DNA of 64,000 nucleotides, taken from NCBI GenBank assembly GCA_022376925.1, contig JAIOJX010000004.1, forward strand, positions 129,745,123-129,809,122, read 5' to 3'. The stretch is from Tragulus kanchil. Lineage: Eukaryota; Chordata; Mammalia; Artiodactyla; Tragulidae. Below, piece after piece: positions 36,660 through 48,131 of this stretch. Numbering within the stretch: position 1 is the stretch's first letter; each line of letters starts with the position of its first letter. The notes beneath the pieces are model-generated. The model did no database searches and was not told where the DNA came from. It saw only the letters and a program-made list of their open reading frames with translations. A program made the position numbers and the translations under genes.

Positions 36660-36945
36660 ACACCAAATAAGTAAACAAAACAGAAACAGACTCATCAATA
36701 CAGAGAGCCAACCAGTGGTTGCCAGAAGGGAGGTGGGTGGGAGATAGAATAAATGAAGAGGATTAAGAGTTACCAGCTACCAGTTATAAAAAAAATCAGT
36801 GATATAATGTACAGCATAGGGAAGACAGTGACTCAGACTGTGTAACTCTGTATGGTATGTAGTGTATAAAAATACTGAATTACTATATTATATACCTGAA
36901 GCTAATATAACATTGTAAGCCAGTTATATTTCAGTTTTAAAAATA
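36660..36945 (+). mobile_element. L1-type 3' UTR remnant, sense
   Basis: gagagccaaccagtggttgc, atgtacagcatagggaagac and acctgaagctaatataacat are typical of an older L1 3' UTR. Duplicate at 37742-38027. Confidence 0.55.
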
Positions 36946-37298
36946 AGTAAAATAAAGATGAACTATGTAATAAATAAAAGGGAGTTTTGTCTTGATGGCA
37001 GTTAACACTTTCCCATTCTAAAATTTATGATGCAATTTTCCTGAGCTTATTAAAAGTTTTCAGTTGGTTAAGATACAAAATAAGTAAAATGGACTCCTGT
37101 ATAAATCCTCACCATTTAACTCACATTGGATTTAATCCTGTTCTTCTGTTGCATTAATGCAAATATGAAAAGCCTACATAAAATTGTTATGGTATTTTGA
37201 AATAATCCAACTGTGGAATTGCAGACTCCAACAGGACTGAGCGAATGAGCAACAGTAAACTCGTAAATGCAACTTCTGTGGTGTGTGTTTTTCTACAG

Positions 37299-37386
37299 AT
37301 TGAACCTGTGGGTCCCGTTGAACTGTCTTCTGGCCCCGAATCTGAAAAAACATTTCCTTCAAAAACCATTAGCATTTCGGAAGAAG
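37299..37386 (+). CDS. CPLANE1: CPLANE1 exon, 88 nt
   Basis: The acceptor is gtttttctacag and the donor gaagaag|gtttgt; phase 0 in, phase 1 out. It encodes IEPVGPVELSSGPESEKTFP then SKTISISEE. The 7.8-kb gap before it is exon-free as far as I can see, but a small extra exon of length divisible by three could have been missed there. Duplicated at 38381-38468. Confidence 0.78.
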
Positions 37387-38380
37387 GTTTGTAAGGGGTC
37401 TGGGGTGGGGCCAAAGCCTTTCTTTGGAGGAATACATATTGCCTTTTGGGTATGCTAGAATGGGAAAGAGTCTTATGTAAGCCAAGCCATCAGTCCCTTA
37501 CTTTTAGTCTAGGATTGGGTTCGAGATAATGTGCTTGGCTCCCAGCTCAAGCCAGTTTATTTTCTGAGAAACTGATGCTATAACCGGCTTTGGCTTTGGT
37601 AAGAGAACGAGGCCATGTGGGCTGGCTCTTAGTGTCCGTGTCACGACTCCACACCACCGGCCACGCACCTTGAGGGTTTTTTGTTGTGCATTGTAGCTAT
37701 CTAGTTTTCCCAACACCATTTGTTGAAAAGACTATCTGAAACACCAAATAAGTAAACAAAACAGAAACAGACTCATCAATACAGAGAGCCAACCAGTGGT
37801 TGCCAGAAGGGAGGTGGGTGGGAGATAGAATAAATGAAGAGGATTAAGAGTTACCAGCTACCAGTTATAAAAAAAATCAGTGATATAATGTACAGCATAG
37901 GGAAGACAGTGACTCAGACTGTGTAACTCTGTATGGTATGTAGTGTATAAAAATACTGAATTACTATATTATATACCTGAAGCTAATATAACATTGTAAG
38001 CCAGTTATATTTCAGTTTTAAAAATAAGTAAAATAAAGATGAACTATGTAATAAATAAAAGGGAGTTTTGTCTTGATGGCAGTTAACACTTTCCCATTCT
38101 AAAATTTATGATGCAATTTTCCTGAGCTTATTAAAAGTTTTCAGTTGGTTAAGATACAAAATAAGTAAAAATGGACTCCTGTATAAATCCTCACCATTTA
38201 ACTCACATTGGATTTAATCCTGTTCTTCTGTTGCATTAATGCAAATATGAAAAGCCTACATAAAATTGTTATGGTATTTTGAAATAATCCAACTGTGGAA
38301 TTGCAGACTCCAACAGGACTGAGCGAATGAGCAACAGTAAACTCGTAAATGCAACTTCTGTGGTGTGTGTTTTTCTACAG

Positions 38381-38468
38381 ATTGAACCTGTGGGTCCCGT
38401 TGAACTGTCTTCTGGCCCCGAATCTGAAAAAACATTTCCTTCAAAAACCATTAGCATTTCGGAAGAAG
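38381..38468 (+). pseudogene. Duplicate of exon 37299-37386
   Basis: An identical copy, offset 1,082 nt, with both splice sites. A transcript with both copies would be frameshifted (88 nt). Confidence 0.85.
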
Positions 38469-38683
38469 GTTTGTAAGGGGTCTGGGGTGGGGCCAAAGCC
38501 TTTCTTTGGAGGAATACATATTGCCTTTTGGGTATGCTAGAATGGGAAAGAGTCTTATGTAAGCCGAAGCCATCAGTCCCTTACTTTTAGTCTAGGATTG
38601 GGTTCGAGATAATGTGCTTGGCTCCCAGCTCAAGCCAGTTTATTTTCTGAGAAACTGATGCTATAACCGGCTTTGGCTTTGGT

Positions 38684-40870
38684 AAGAGAACGAGGCCATG
38701 TGGGCTGGCTCTTAGTGTCCGTGTCCACGACTCCACACCACCGGCCACGCACCTTGAGGGTCACACCCAGCTTTGTGCTGAGGTGGTGGTTGGTCTGTGG
38801 TCATCAGCTGAGCTAGAATCAGAGGTTCAGGTTACACGGCCTAGCAATGGTGGTGAAGTATGATGTTTTTGCATTTCTTATTTTAAGAAAGAAAGTCAGG
38901 TAGATTTTTTTTTTTTTTTAAATTCTTTACTTTAAAGGTTTTACAGAGTTTTGTTGTTCACCGACATGTATGTTCCCAGATCAGTCATATGCATATCCCT
39001 GGTCCCCCCTGCCCCAGCCAGGTCCCCCCATCCCACCCCTCTGGACCATTGCCCCAAGCCATTGTGAGCACTCCTATTCCCTTAGCACAATGACAATAGC
39101 TATCTTTTCCACACATGACAGTATAGGTTTCCATGTTACTCCCTCCATGCCTCCCACCCACTGTTCCTTCCCACAATGTCCATATGTCTATTCTCTATGT
39201 CTGTTTTTCCATGAGTTCACTGCATGTGCTATCATGACCATCCTACTAGATTCCATATATATGTGTTAGTATACCGTACTTGTCTTTCTCTTTTTGTCCT
39301 AACTTCACTGTTTGTGATAGGTTCTAGCTCCATCCACCTCATTAGGACTGAGTCTTCTGCATTTCTTTTAACAGCTGAGTAGTATTCCATTGTATATATG
39401 TACCAGAGCTTCTGTATCCATTCATTCATCGATGAACATCTAGGTTGCTTCCATGTTTTGGCTATTGTATAGAGAGCTGTAATGAACATTGGGGTACAGG
39501 TGCTTCTTTTAGTTTTGATTTCATCAGGATATAAGCCTACTAGTGGAATTGCTGGGTCATAGGGTGCTTCTATTTTTAGTTTTTTAAGGCATCTCCATAC
39601 TGTCTTCCATAGAAGTTGTATCAGTTTACATTCCCACCAGCAATGCAAGAGTGTTCCCTTTTCTCCATACCCTCTCCAGCATTTATTGTCTGTCGATTTG
39701 TGGATGATGGCCATTCTGACGGGTATGAGGTGATATCTCATTGTAGTTTTAATTTTCATTTCTCTGAGAAACTTGTGGCTTTGGTTTTAAGAGAACGAGG
39801 CCATGTGGGCTGGCTCTTAGTGTCCGTGTCACGACTCCACACCACCGGCCACGCACCTTGAGGGTCACACCCAGCTTTGTGCTGAGGTGGTGGTTGGTCT
39901 GTGGTCATCAGCTGAGCTAGAATCAGAGGTTCAGGTTACACGGCCTAGCAATGGTGGTGAAGTATGATGTTTTTGCATTTCTTATTTTAAGAAAGAAAGT
40001 CAGGTAGATTTTTTTTTTTTTTTAAATTCTTTACTTTAAAGGTTTTACAGAGTTTTGTTGTTCACCGACATGTATGTTCCCAGATCAGTCATATGCATAT
40101 CCCTGGTCCCCCCTGCCCCAGCCAGGTCCCCCCATCCCACCCCTCTGGACCATTGCCCCAAGCCATTGTGAGCACTCCTATTCCCTTAGCACAATGACAA
40201 TAGCTATCTTTTCCACACATGACAGTATAGGTTTCCATGTTACTCCCTCCATGCCTCCCACCCACTGTTCCTTCCCACAATGTCCATATGTCTATTCTCT
40301 ATGTCTGTTTTTCCATGAGTTCACTGCATGTGCTATCATGACCATCCTACTAGATTCCATATATATGTGTTAGTATACCGTACTTGTCTTTCTCTTTTTG
40401 TCCTAACTTCACTGTTTGTGATAGGTTCTAGCTCCATCCACCTCATTAGGACTGAGTCTTCTGCATTTCTTTTAACAGCTGAGTAGTATTCCATTGTATA
40501 TATGTACCAGAGCTTCTGTATCCATTCATTCATCGATGAACATCTAGGTTGCTTCCATGTTTTGGCTATTGTATAGAGAGCTGTAATGAACATTGGGGTA
40601 CAGGTGCTTCTTTTAGTTTTGATTTCATCAGGATATAAGCCTACTAGTGGAATTGCTGGGTCATAGGGTGCTTCTATTTTTAGTTTTTTAAGGCATCTCC
40701 ATACTGTCTTCCATAGAAGTTGTATCAGTTTACATTCCCACCAGCAATGCAAGAGTGTTCCCTTTTCTCCATACCCTCTCCAGCATTTATTGTCTGTCGA
40801 TTTGTGGATGATGGCCATTCTGACGGGTATGAGGTGATATCTCATTGTAGTTTTAATTTGCATTTCTCTA
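38684..40870. repeat. Direct duplication 15 (38684-39766 / 39789-40870)
   Basis: Copies of 1.08 kb, offset 1,105, mostly antisense L1. The joint (39767-39788) is a compressed version of 38650-38683. Confidence 0.93.
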
Positions 40871-42915
40871 ATAATAAGTGAGGTTGAGCATCGTTTCATG
40901 TGCTTTTGGGCCATCTATATGTCCTCTTTGGAGAGGTGTCTCTTTAGATCTTTTTTCCCACTTTTTGATTGGGTTGTTCGTTTTTCTGGTGCTGAGTTGT
41001 CTGAGTTGTTTGTAGATTTTGGAGATTAATTCTTTGTCTGTTATTTCATTTGCTATGATTTTCTCCCACTCTGTGGGCTGTCTGTTGAGCTTTTTTGTAA
41101 TTTCTTTTGCTGTACAAAAGCTTTTAAGTTTCATTAGGTCCAACATGTTAATTTTTTTTTTTTTTAAAGATTTATTTATTTATTTATTTTTGGGCGGGGG
41201 TTGGGGAGGGAGGGGAGCGGGCGGGCTACTTCTATTGGTCATTCATTTCACTATTTTCATCCGTCTTTGTTCTTTGGCTTCTGTGGGCCTCCCATCACGG
41301 TGGCCTCTGTTGCCGCAGAGCGCCGGCTCTGGGCACATGCACTCCAGAGCTCCGGCTCGGTGATTGGACACATCTGTCCAGCCACTCCACGGCACGTGGG
41401 ATCTTCCCAGGCCAGGGATCGAACCGGCGTCCCCTGCACTACAAGGCGGTGTCCTTACCCTCTGGACCACCAGGGAAGCCCCTGTAATCCATTTTGAGCT
41501 TATCTTTGTGCATGGTGTCAGGGAATGTTCCAACTTCATTTTTTGCATGTAGCTGTACAATTTTCCCAGCACCATTTGGTGAAGAGGCTGTCTTTGTCCC
41601 ATTTTATACTTTTGCCTCCTTTGTCAAAAATAAGGTACCCATAGGTGCGTAGGTTTATCTCTGGGTTCTCGATCTTGTTCCATTGGTCTGTAGTTCTGTT
41701 TTTGTGGCAGTACCGTACTGTCTTGATGACTGTTGCTTTGTAGTAGAGTCTGAGATTAGGAAGGCTGATGCCTCCAGCTCCGTTTTCTCTCTCAGGATTG
41801 CTTTGACTATTCGAGGTCTTTTGTGTCTTCCAGAAGTTTTAGATTTGAAATTTCCTTTTCTCCAATAGCATTTATTGTCTGTCGATTTGTGGATGATGGC
41901 CATTCTGACGGGTATGAGGTGATATCTCATTGTAGTTTTAATTTGCATTTCTCTAATAATAAGTGAGGTTGAGCATCGTTTCATGTGCTTTTGGGCCATC
42001 TATATGTCCTCTTTGGAGAGGTGTCTCTTTAGATCTTTTTTCCCACTTTTTGATTGGGTTGTTCGTTTTTCTGGTGCTGAGTTGTCTGAGTTGTTTGTAG
42101 ATTTTGGAGATTAATTCTTTGTCTGTTATTTCATTTGCTATGATTTTCTCCCACTCTGTGGGCTGTCTGTTGAGCTTTTTTGTAATTTCTTTTGCTGTAC
42201 AAAAGCTTTTAAGTTTCATTAGGTCCAACATGTTAATTTTTTTTTTTTTTAAAGATTTATTTATTTATTTATTTTTGGGCGGGGGTTGGGGAGGGAGGGG
42301 AGCGGGCGGGCTACTTCTATTGGTCATTCATTTCACTATTTTCATCCGTCTTTGTTCTTTGGCTTCTGTGGGCCTCCCATCACGGTGGCCTCTGTTGCCG
42401 CAGAGCGCCGGCTCTGGGCACATGCACTCCAGAGCTCCGGCTCGGTGATTGGACACATCTGTCCAGCCACTCCACGGCACGTGGGATCTTCCCAGGCCAG
42501 GGATCGAACCGGCGTCCCCTGCACTACAAGGCGGTGTCCTTACCCTCTGGACCACCAGGGAAGCCCCTGTAATCCATTTTGAGCTTATCTTTGTGCATGG
42601 TGTCAGGGAATGTTCCAACTTCATTTTTTGCATGTAGCTGTACAATTTTCCCAGCACCATTTGGTGAAGAGGCTGTCTTTGTCCCATTTTATACTTTTGC
42701 CTCCTTTGTCAAAAATAAGGTACCCATAGGTGCGTAGGTTTATCTCTGGGTTCTCGATCTTGTTCCATTGGTCTGTAGTTCTGTTTTTGTGGCAGTACCG
42801 TACTGTCTTGATGACTGTTGCTTTGTAGTAGAGTCTGAGATTAGGAAGGCTGATGCCTCCAGCTCCGTTTTTCTCTCTCAGGATTGCTTTGACTATTCGA
42901 GGTCTTTTGTGTCTC
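40782..42915. repeat. Direct duplication 16 (40782-41829 / 41867-42915)
   Basis: Copies of 1.05 kb, offset 1,085, inside the same antisense L1 and including its inserted SINE. The joint 41830-41866 contains a shortened version of the bases before 40782. Confidence 0.93.
41153..41482 (-). mobile_element. GC-rich long SINE, copy 4, inside the L1
   Basis: Complete antisense member with T-rich tail, G-rich block and head ending ctggaccaccagggaagccc. It is nested in the L1 and so younger. Duplicate at 42238-42567. Confidence 0.85.
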
Positions 42916-42960
42916 CATATGAACTGTGTTATTCTTTGGTCTAGTTCTGTGAAAAATGTC

Positions 42961-43424
42961 AAGATTTTAAGATAAATGTCTATGGTATCTATAGCTGCTT
43001 ATATCTGTTTTAACGCTCTCATTCAGTCTTGTCAGCATCTTAACGTGTTTTGCCAAAACACAGGGTTTCATTTATTGATTCTGTTGTTTTTAAATGTTTT
43101 CTTCTTTTTTGTTTTTTACAAATTTCTGCTCATTACTATAATTGTATCTTTTGGTGGTTTTCAGATCTACATACTTTGCAATTTATAGTAAGAATTATCT
43201 TATTTCGTGATTCCTGTTTATTCTTTTTGTTTACTTTTTGTGCTTTTCCTTCTATTGGACTGAGTTTTCTATATTCTCTCTTACCCTCTCTGTTCAGAAT
43301 TTATATACTGTTTTTAGTCTCTTAGTGATTATTCTTAAATTTTCAGCATTCATAGTTGAATGTTGAGATGAATATATTTACCTCCTAAACAATATATGGA
43401 CTTTAGAGCTTTTGACACTAATAT
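42961..43424 (+). other. AT-rich intron, no clear features
   Basis: Pyrimidine-rich AT-rich sequence; possibly old L1 remnant, not certain. Confidence 0.4.
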
Positions 43425-43625
43425 TCCAAGGTGGCTTAGTGGTAAAGAACCCACCTGCCAATTCAGGAGACACAGGAGATGGAGGTTCAGTTCCTGGGTC
43501 AGGAAGATCTCTTCGAGGAGGAAATGGCAACCCACTCTAATATTCTTGCCCAGAAAATTCATGGACAGAGGAGCTTGGAAGGCTACAGTTCATGGGGTTG
43601 CAAAGCATCACACACACATGCCTCC
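43425..43625 (+). mobile_element. Bov-tA SINE, degraded
   Basis: ggtggcttagtggtaaagaa, cacaggagatggaggttcag, gaggaaatggcaacccactc, attcatggacagaggagctt. Its 3' end is worn. Confidence 0.8.
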
Positions 43626-43732
43626 TCACATTTTCTCTGATACTGTTTTCTAATATTTTAGTTCTACCTTGTTTCTGACCTGGCTACTTAGTCTCCTTGT
43701 CTTTTATGTTTTTATGTGAGTAGAGTTTGTAT

Positions 43733-44050
43733 TTTTTTTTTTTAATCTTTTTTGGGGGGGGGGGATAGGTTGGGGAGGGAGGGGGGTGGGTGGGCCACTT
43801 CTGTCAGTCTTTCATTTATCTCTTTTCATCCATCTTTGTTCTTTGGCTCGTGTGGGCCTCCCATTGCAGTGGCCTCTGTTGTCGCAGAGCACTGGCTCTG
43901 GGCGCATGCTCTCCAGAGCTCCGGTTCAGTAATTGGACACATCGGTCCAGCTGCTCCGTGGCACGTGGGATCTTCCCAGGCCAGGGATCAAACCAGCGCC
44001 CCTTGCACTGCAAGGAGGTGTCCTTACCCACTGGACCACCAGGGAAGGCC
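43733..44050 (-). mobile_element. GC-rich long SINE, copy 5
   Basis: Complete antisense member with a G-rich block (gggatag after a run of G). It is 48 nt upstream of another copy in the same orientation. Confidence 0.85.
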
Positions 44051-44098
44051 GTTTGTATTTATCAGTATGTTTGTTAGTTTCTTCCCCCTCAGTTGCTT

Positions 44099-44436
44099 CT
44101 TTTTTTTTTTTTTTAAGATTTATTTATATATTTATTATTGTGGGGGGTGGGGTGGGGAGGGAGGAGAGCAAGCGGGCCACTTCTGTTGGTTCTTCATTTA
44201 TCTATTTTCATCCATCTTTTTTGTTCTTTGGTCCATGTGGGCCTCCCATCGCGGTGGCCTCTGTCGTCGCAGAGCACTGGCTCTGGGCGCATGCGCCCTA
44301 GAGCTCCAGTTCAGTAATTGGACACATCGGTCCAGCTGCTCCGCGGCACGTGGGATCTTCCCAGGCCAGGGATTGAACCGGCGCCCCGTGTACTGCAAGG
44401 CGGTGTCCTTACCCACTGGACCACCAGGGAAGCCCC
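44099..44436 (-). mobile_element. GC-rich long SINE, copy 6
   Basis: Complete antisense member starting with a T run and taagatttatttatatattt. Very similar to copy 5, so the pair is a direct repeat. Confidence 0.85.
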
Positions 44437-44639
44437 TTCTTTTTTTTTTTTTTTAAGAAATTGTAAATTGAATGATCTATATATGTAAACAATAAATCTG
44501 TGAAACTGGGACACTGGTTTCATCAAATAGCATTTTCTGTTCTGTGCCATCAGTTCCCCAGGCTGGCGTCTTGTATCCCCTTCTTTGGGGACTGTCTCCT
44601 TCTTGCCATCATTAGTTCTTTCAGGCCAGAGTCTGTTAG

Positions 44640-45300
44640 TAGCGTGCTTTCCCACTCTTTGAAAATAGTTTTGATTTTATTACAGTTTGTGAGTAATGGC
44701 TTACAGCTGAGTATAGAATTCTAGGTTCCTGCTAGTTTTTCCTCAGCCTTTTAAGATATTATTCCATTTTCCATTGGCATTTGTAATTGCTAAGTTTATA
44801 ATGCCCATGTGCTGTCTAATTGCCATTCTTTTATCTCTGCTTTTACAGACTTTCTCTTTATTTTAGGTGTATTTTGCATTCTGTTAACAGTGGGTCTAGG
44901 TGTGTGTTTCTAGTATTTATTCCATATGGGAGTAGGAATGATTCTTATATAACCTAATTTTAACCCTGGGAATTTTTCATCTGGTTTCTTTTGGAGTATT
45001 GCTTCCTCCCCATTCTTTCTGTCCTGTTTTCTAGAACACTTGTTCAGCATCTGTTAGAACTTCTCAGTCTGTTCCCTGTCTCCTAACCACCTCTTTAATT
45101 TCTACCTTTTCTGTCTCACTGTGTGCTCAGGATGTTTCCTCAGATCTCTCTCTCTCTCTTTTCATTTACTAATACTCTCTTCTGCTGTCTTCTTTGCTGT
45201 AGGATTTTAATTTTGGTGACTGCTTTCCTAATGTCCAGATTTCTTTCTTTTTCAGATATTATCTGTTCTTTGGATACACCTATCCACTATTCAGGGAGAT
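44640..45300 (-). mobile_element. Old L1 remnant, antisense
   Basis: gagtatagaattctaggttc, aagatattattccattttcc and gactttctctttattttagg are recognisable old L1 words in antisense. Highly diverged. Confidence 0.45.
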
Positions 45301-45854
45301 AAAAAAAACTTCTGTGCTGCTTCTCCAGGGCAGGATTTTTCTTATCCCCACTGTATGGACAGAGCTGCTCTGCAGTGCTCTGAGCCACAGGAAGGTAGCT
45401 CAGTTCCTCTTGCTGGGTCTGCGGGAACCACGTCCCCAGCCATCTGTGGACCCCACCAGCAGCACTGTCCGTGTGGTGCTCTGGTCTGAATTCCTTTTTT
45501 GTTTTATGGCCCTAGGAGATTTCTTTATTGATAAGCCTGATTGGTTGTGTATGAATCTTTTTTTTTTTTTTTTGAGTTGGCATTTCTTCTGTGTTCTATA
45601 CAGAGCATGGGCCTATTCACTGCAGCTCCATCTACTGTGTTTTCTGCAGTTGATGATGAATTTAGTAGATTTCCTCACTGTGATAGAGTTTAAATTTTAA
45701 AATAATTTAATGTAGTATTTATTATGCAGTAAGTAGAGAGCTATCAGAGTAATCTGTTGTAAACTTGTAATATATTTGTGCCACGTGGAAGTGTTGACTA
45801 AGTGTTACATCTTTTCCATTCTTTTCTTTTTATTGTAACATATACTCTGGATTC
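45301..45854 (+). other. Intron, no clear features
   Basis: The open frame at 45314-45700 lacks suitable splice sites and is not claimed as coding. A T run lies at 45559-45574. Confidence 0.4.
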
Positions 45855-45882
45855 ATGCACTTCCTGACTCATATGAATAAAG

Positions 45883-46005
45883 AAGATCAAAGAGACAAAG
45901 AAGAGATTTCAGTAACGGAAACTCATCCTAGTCAGAAAACCTATATGCTTCCCTCTGCCGATTCAGCCGTCAGCCTTTCCAGTGACCAGAATATGACTTC
46001 TTCTG
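45883..46005 (+). CDS. CPLANE1: CPLANE1 exon, 123 nt, phase 1-1
   Basis: The donor is cttctg|gtattg. The acceptor I choose is atgaataaag before 45883, with a pyrimidine run further upstream; it is the AG that keeps phase 1. The product is [20 protein letters not shown] then [21 protein letters not shown], acidic and Ser-rich. The frame stays open upstream of the acceptor, so the exact start is less certain than the end. Confidence 0.68.
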
Positions 46006-46214
46006 GTATTGGTCTTAACTTGTCTCCTTCAATCTTATTTTCCAAGATACTGTTACTGAAGAGTACTTATTGGGCATATGGTTGTGAAGGATTTGTGAAG
46101 CCATTGTAATATTCATAAGTTTCAGGGAAAAGAACGTTAAAAATGGTGCTGTCCACGTGAAGAACTACATTGTCTTGTCACTTTCATGAGACGCACTGCA
46201 AGCATTTGTCATTT

Positions 46215-46386
46215 CTCTGGGTAACTCAGGCTCCTGTGTCCATGGGATTCTCCAGGCAAGAATTCTGGAGTGGGTTGCCATGCCCTCCTCTAGGGGATCT
46301 TCCTGACCCAGGGATCGAACCCAAGTCTGTTACATCTTCTGCTTGGCAGGCAGGTTCTTTACCTCTAGTGCCACCCGGGAAGCCTC
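46215..46386 (-). mobile_element. Bov-tA SINE, antisense
   Basis: gtgtccatgggattctccag, gaattctggagtgggttgcc and cttcctgacccagggatcga, ending at ccacccgggaagcc. Confidence 0.85.
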
Positions 46387-47148
46387 ATTAAATCTGTAGC
46401 CACTGAAGTATACTATTATACTGCTATATTATACTATAATATTTGATTTTGATAAAAATTGAGAATTCCAACTCTGCCAATTATGGGAATTTTGCTTTAA
46501 AAACAGAGTAATGGCTGTTATTTATTGAGCCTATGCCGTACGCCAGACATTGTAGTTTTACATGCATTGACCTGGGTATAAGCCTGACCTATGACGCAGC
46601 TACCATTACCGTCCCATTTTATAGTTGAGAGTATTGAAACTTTGACAAGTTCAGGGCCACTGTCCATTCCATTTCTTTTAGAGCTGGCAGTTCAAAATGC
46701 TGTTCGTTAGTCCTAAGAAATATTTTGTGTTATGTAAGTAGTTACATATCACAGCTGGACCACTAACAGTGGCTTTGAAATACCCTTTCTGCCCTCAGAT
46801 ACTTACAGTCAATAAGGATGGTCTTATTGAATGTTTACCATATGTTTTATTTCCATTATTGAAGTAATATAAGCAGTTAAGAATAGTATTCTTAAATTTG
46901 GTGTTGCTGTTATTTAAATAAAAGCTGTTAAGAAGCTGGTTTTAAACTTCATATTTTTTCCTCTAAATAACTCTCTTTGTATGTCAGTCATCATCATATG
47001 GGAATAATCATTTTTACTTCGCTGACTTTTTGTGAAGATTAATTACTATATATAAAGCATTTAGCTAAGGATCTGATTCCTGTGGGTTCTTGGTCACCAG
47101 TATCTTTCCTCTCTCGTCTCACGGAAGGGAGAATCAAGAAATGAGGTT
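46387..47148 (+). other. Intron, possible ancient repeat
   Basis: The words tgttatttattgagcctatg and cattttatagttgagagtat resemble an old dispersed mammalian repeat. No exon. Confidence 0.4.
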
Positions 47149-47321
47149 AGGGGCTTCCCTGGTGGTCCAGCAGTTAAGACTCTGTGCTTCTAATGCAGGG
47201 GGCCCAGGTTCGACCCCTGGTCAGGGAACTAGATTCCACATGCCACAACTAAGACCCAGTGCAGCCAAATTAAGATAAATAAAGTAATAATTAAAAAAAA
47301 AAAGAAAGAAAGAAATGAGGT
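47135..47321 (+). mobile_element. CHR-1-type SINE with target duplication
   Basis: The element ggggcttccctggtggtcca to the A/AAAG tail is flanked by aagaaatgaggtta on both sides (47135-47148 and 47308-47321), a clean target duplication. Confidence 0.85.
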
Positions 47322-48131
47322 TAAAGAGGCGTTAGTGGGTTCTGGCTGCGTCTGAGAAGTTTAAACTCCATTTTGTACTGGGGAATGATTGATGAATTTT
47401 GAGCAGCAGGGTTTTGGAGGAAGTCTAGGATAGAGGCCTCGGTCTGTTACTAGTGAGCTTTTCAGCCAGCCTGACCTGGGCAGTGAGGAGGGCCGGAGCA
47501 GTGTTGTGGAAAAAGAGAAGAAATGAGACATTCTGAACAGGCAGGTGATGATACTAAGTGGATGGAAGGGGTGGAGGAGGAGAAAGTGAATGGCTGGTCA
47601 CATGGTCAGACTAAGACCGAGGATATGACCAGGTCTCATGTCAAACTCTGGAGCACCTTCAGACCAAATGTAGCATTTAAGGTGATAGTCATATCATATT
47701 TAGGTCCTAGTTTTTAACAAGAAAGTAGAGCTTGCTGAGAGGCTGAGACTTAAAAAACAGAGGGAAGGGCCTTTTACCTAATTATATAGTTAAGATGGAA
47801 AAAGGAGAGATGTTCAGGACCAGCCTGCGAACGTTACCCATCAGAGAGCAAGGGGAGCCCACCCCACTCAGTGAGGAAAGTGGATGTGCGGCCTCTGGTG
47901 AAGGGATTATCAGAGCCACCATAAAGGAGCGAATGAAGGTTTTGTTTTTTTCTTTTTTCTAAAGACTTTGAGGACTTTCAGTGTAGGATTAAGAGTAGAA
48001 AAACACAGGTTTAGGGAGGAAGACAGGCTCAAGAAGCTGTGAGTACAGGCAACTTAAAAATTCTGACAGTAAACAGAAGTAGATAATAAAAAAAATGAAA
48101 TCAAATATCATTTCAAGATGGGAAAAAATAC
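47322..48131 (+). other. Intron, repeat-like, no exon
   Basis: Purine-rich; words such as gatgatactaagtggatgga suggest the ancient repeat family also seen near 28500 and 34300. No coding signal. Confidence 0.4.

Larger units (their letters stand above)
36611..38761. repeat. Direct duplication 14 (36611-37677 / 37692-38761)
   Basis: Copies of 1.07 kb, offset 1,081-1,084, each with the 88-nt exon and an L1 3' end. CpG-linked differences: taagccgaagcc against taagccaagcc, gtgtccacgac against gtgtcacgac. Confidence 0.93.
38930..42960 (-). mobile_element. Long antisense L1 (3' UTR and ORF2 C-terminal part)
   Basis: Read on the minus strand, the sequence encodes L1 ORF2 C-terminal features ([31 protein letters not shown], and further upstream [13 protein letters not shown]), followed by a 3' UTR. 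Two assembly duplications (15 and 16) and an inserted SINE break it up; collapsed, it is about 1.9 kb of 5'-truncated L1. Open stretches remain long, so the insertion is moderately young, but it lacks the endonuclease and reverse transcriptase parts. Confidence 0.85.

Noticed and set aside
39232..39759. 175-codon minus-strand protein as a host gene
   Set aside because: It is the L1 ORF2 C-terminus, 5'-truncated, so a mobile element remnant.
43752..44456. 234-codon open frame on the + strand
   Set aside because: It runs through two adjacent antisense SINEs; it reflects their GC-rich bodies, not a gene.
45314..45700. 128-codon + strand open frame just upstream of the exon at 45883
   Set aside because: It ends in an in-frame stop before the exon and has no matching splice sites; composition looks like intron.
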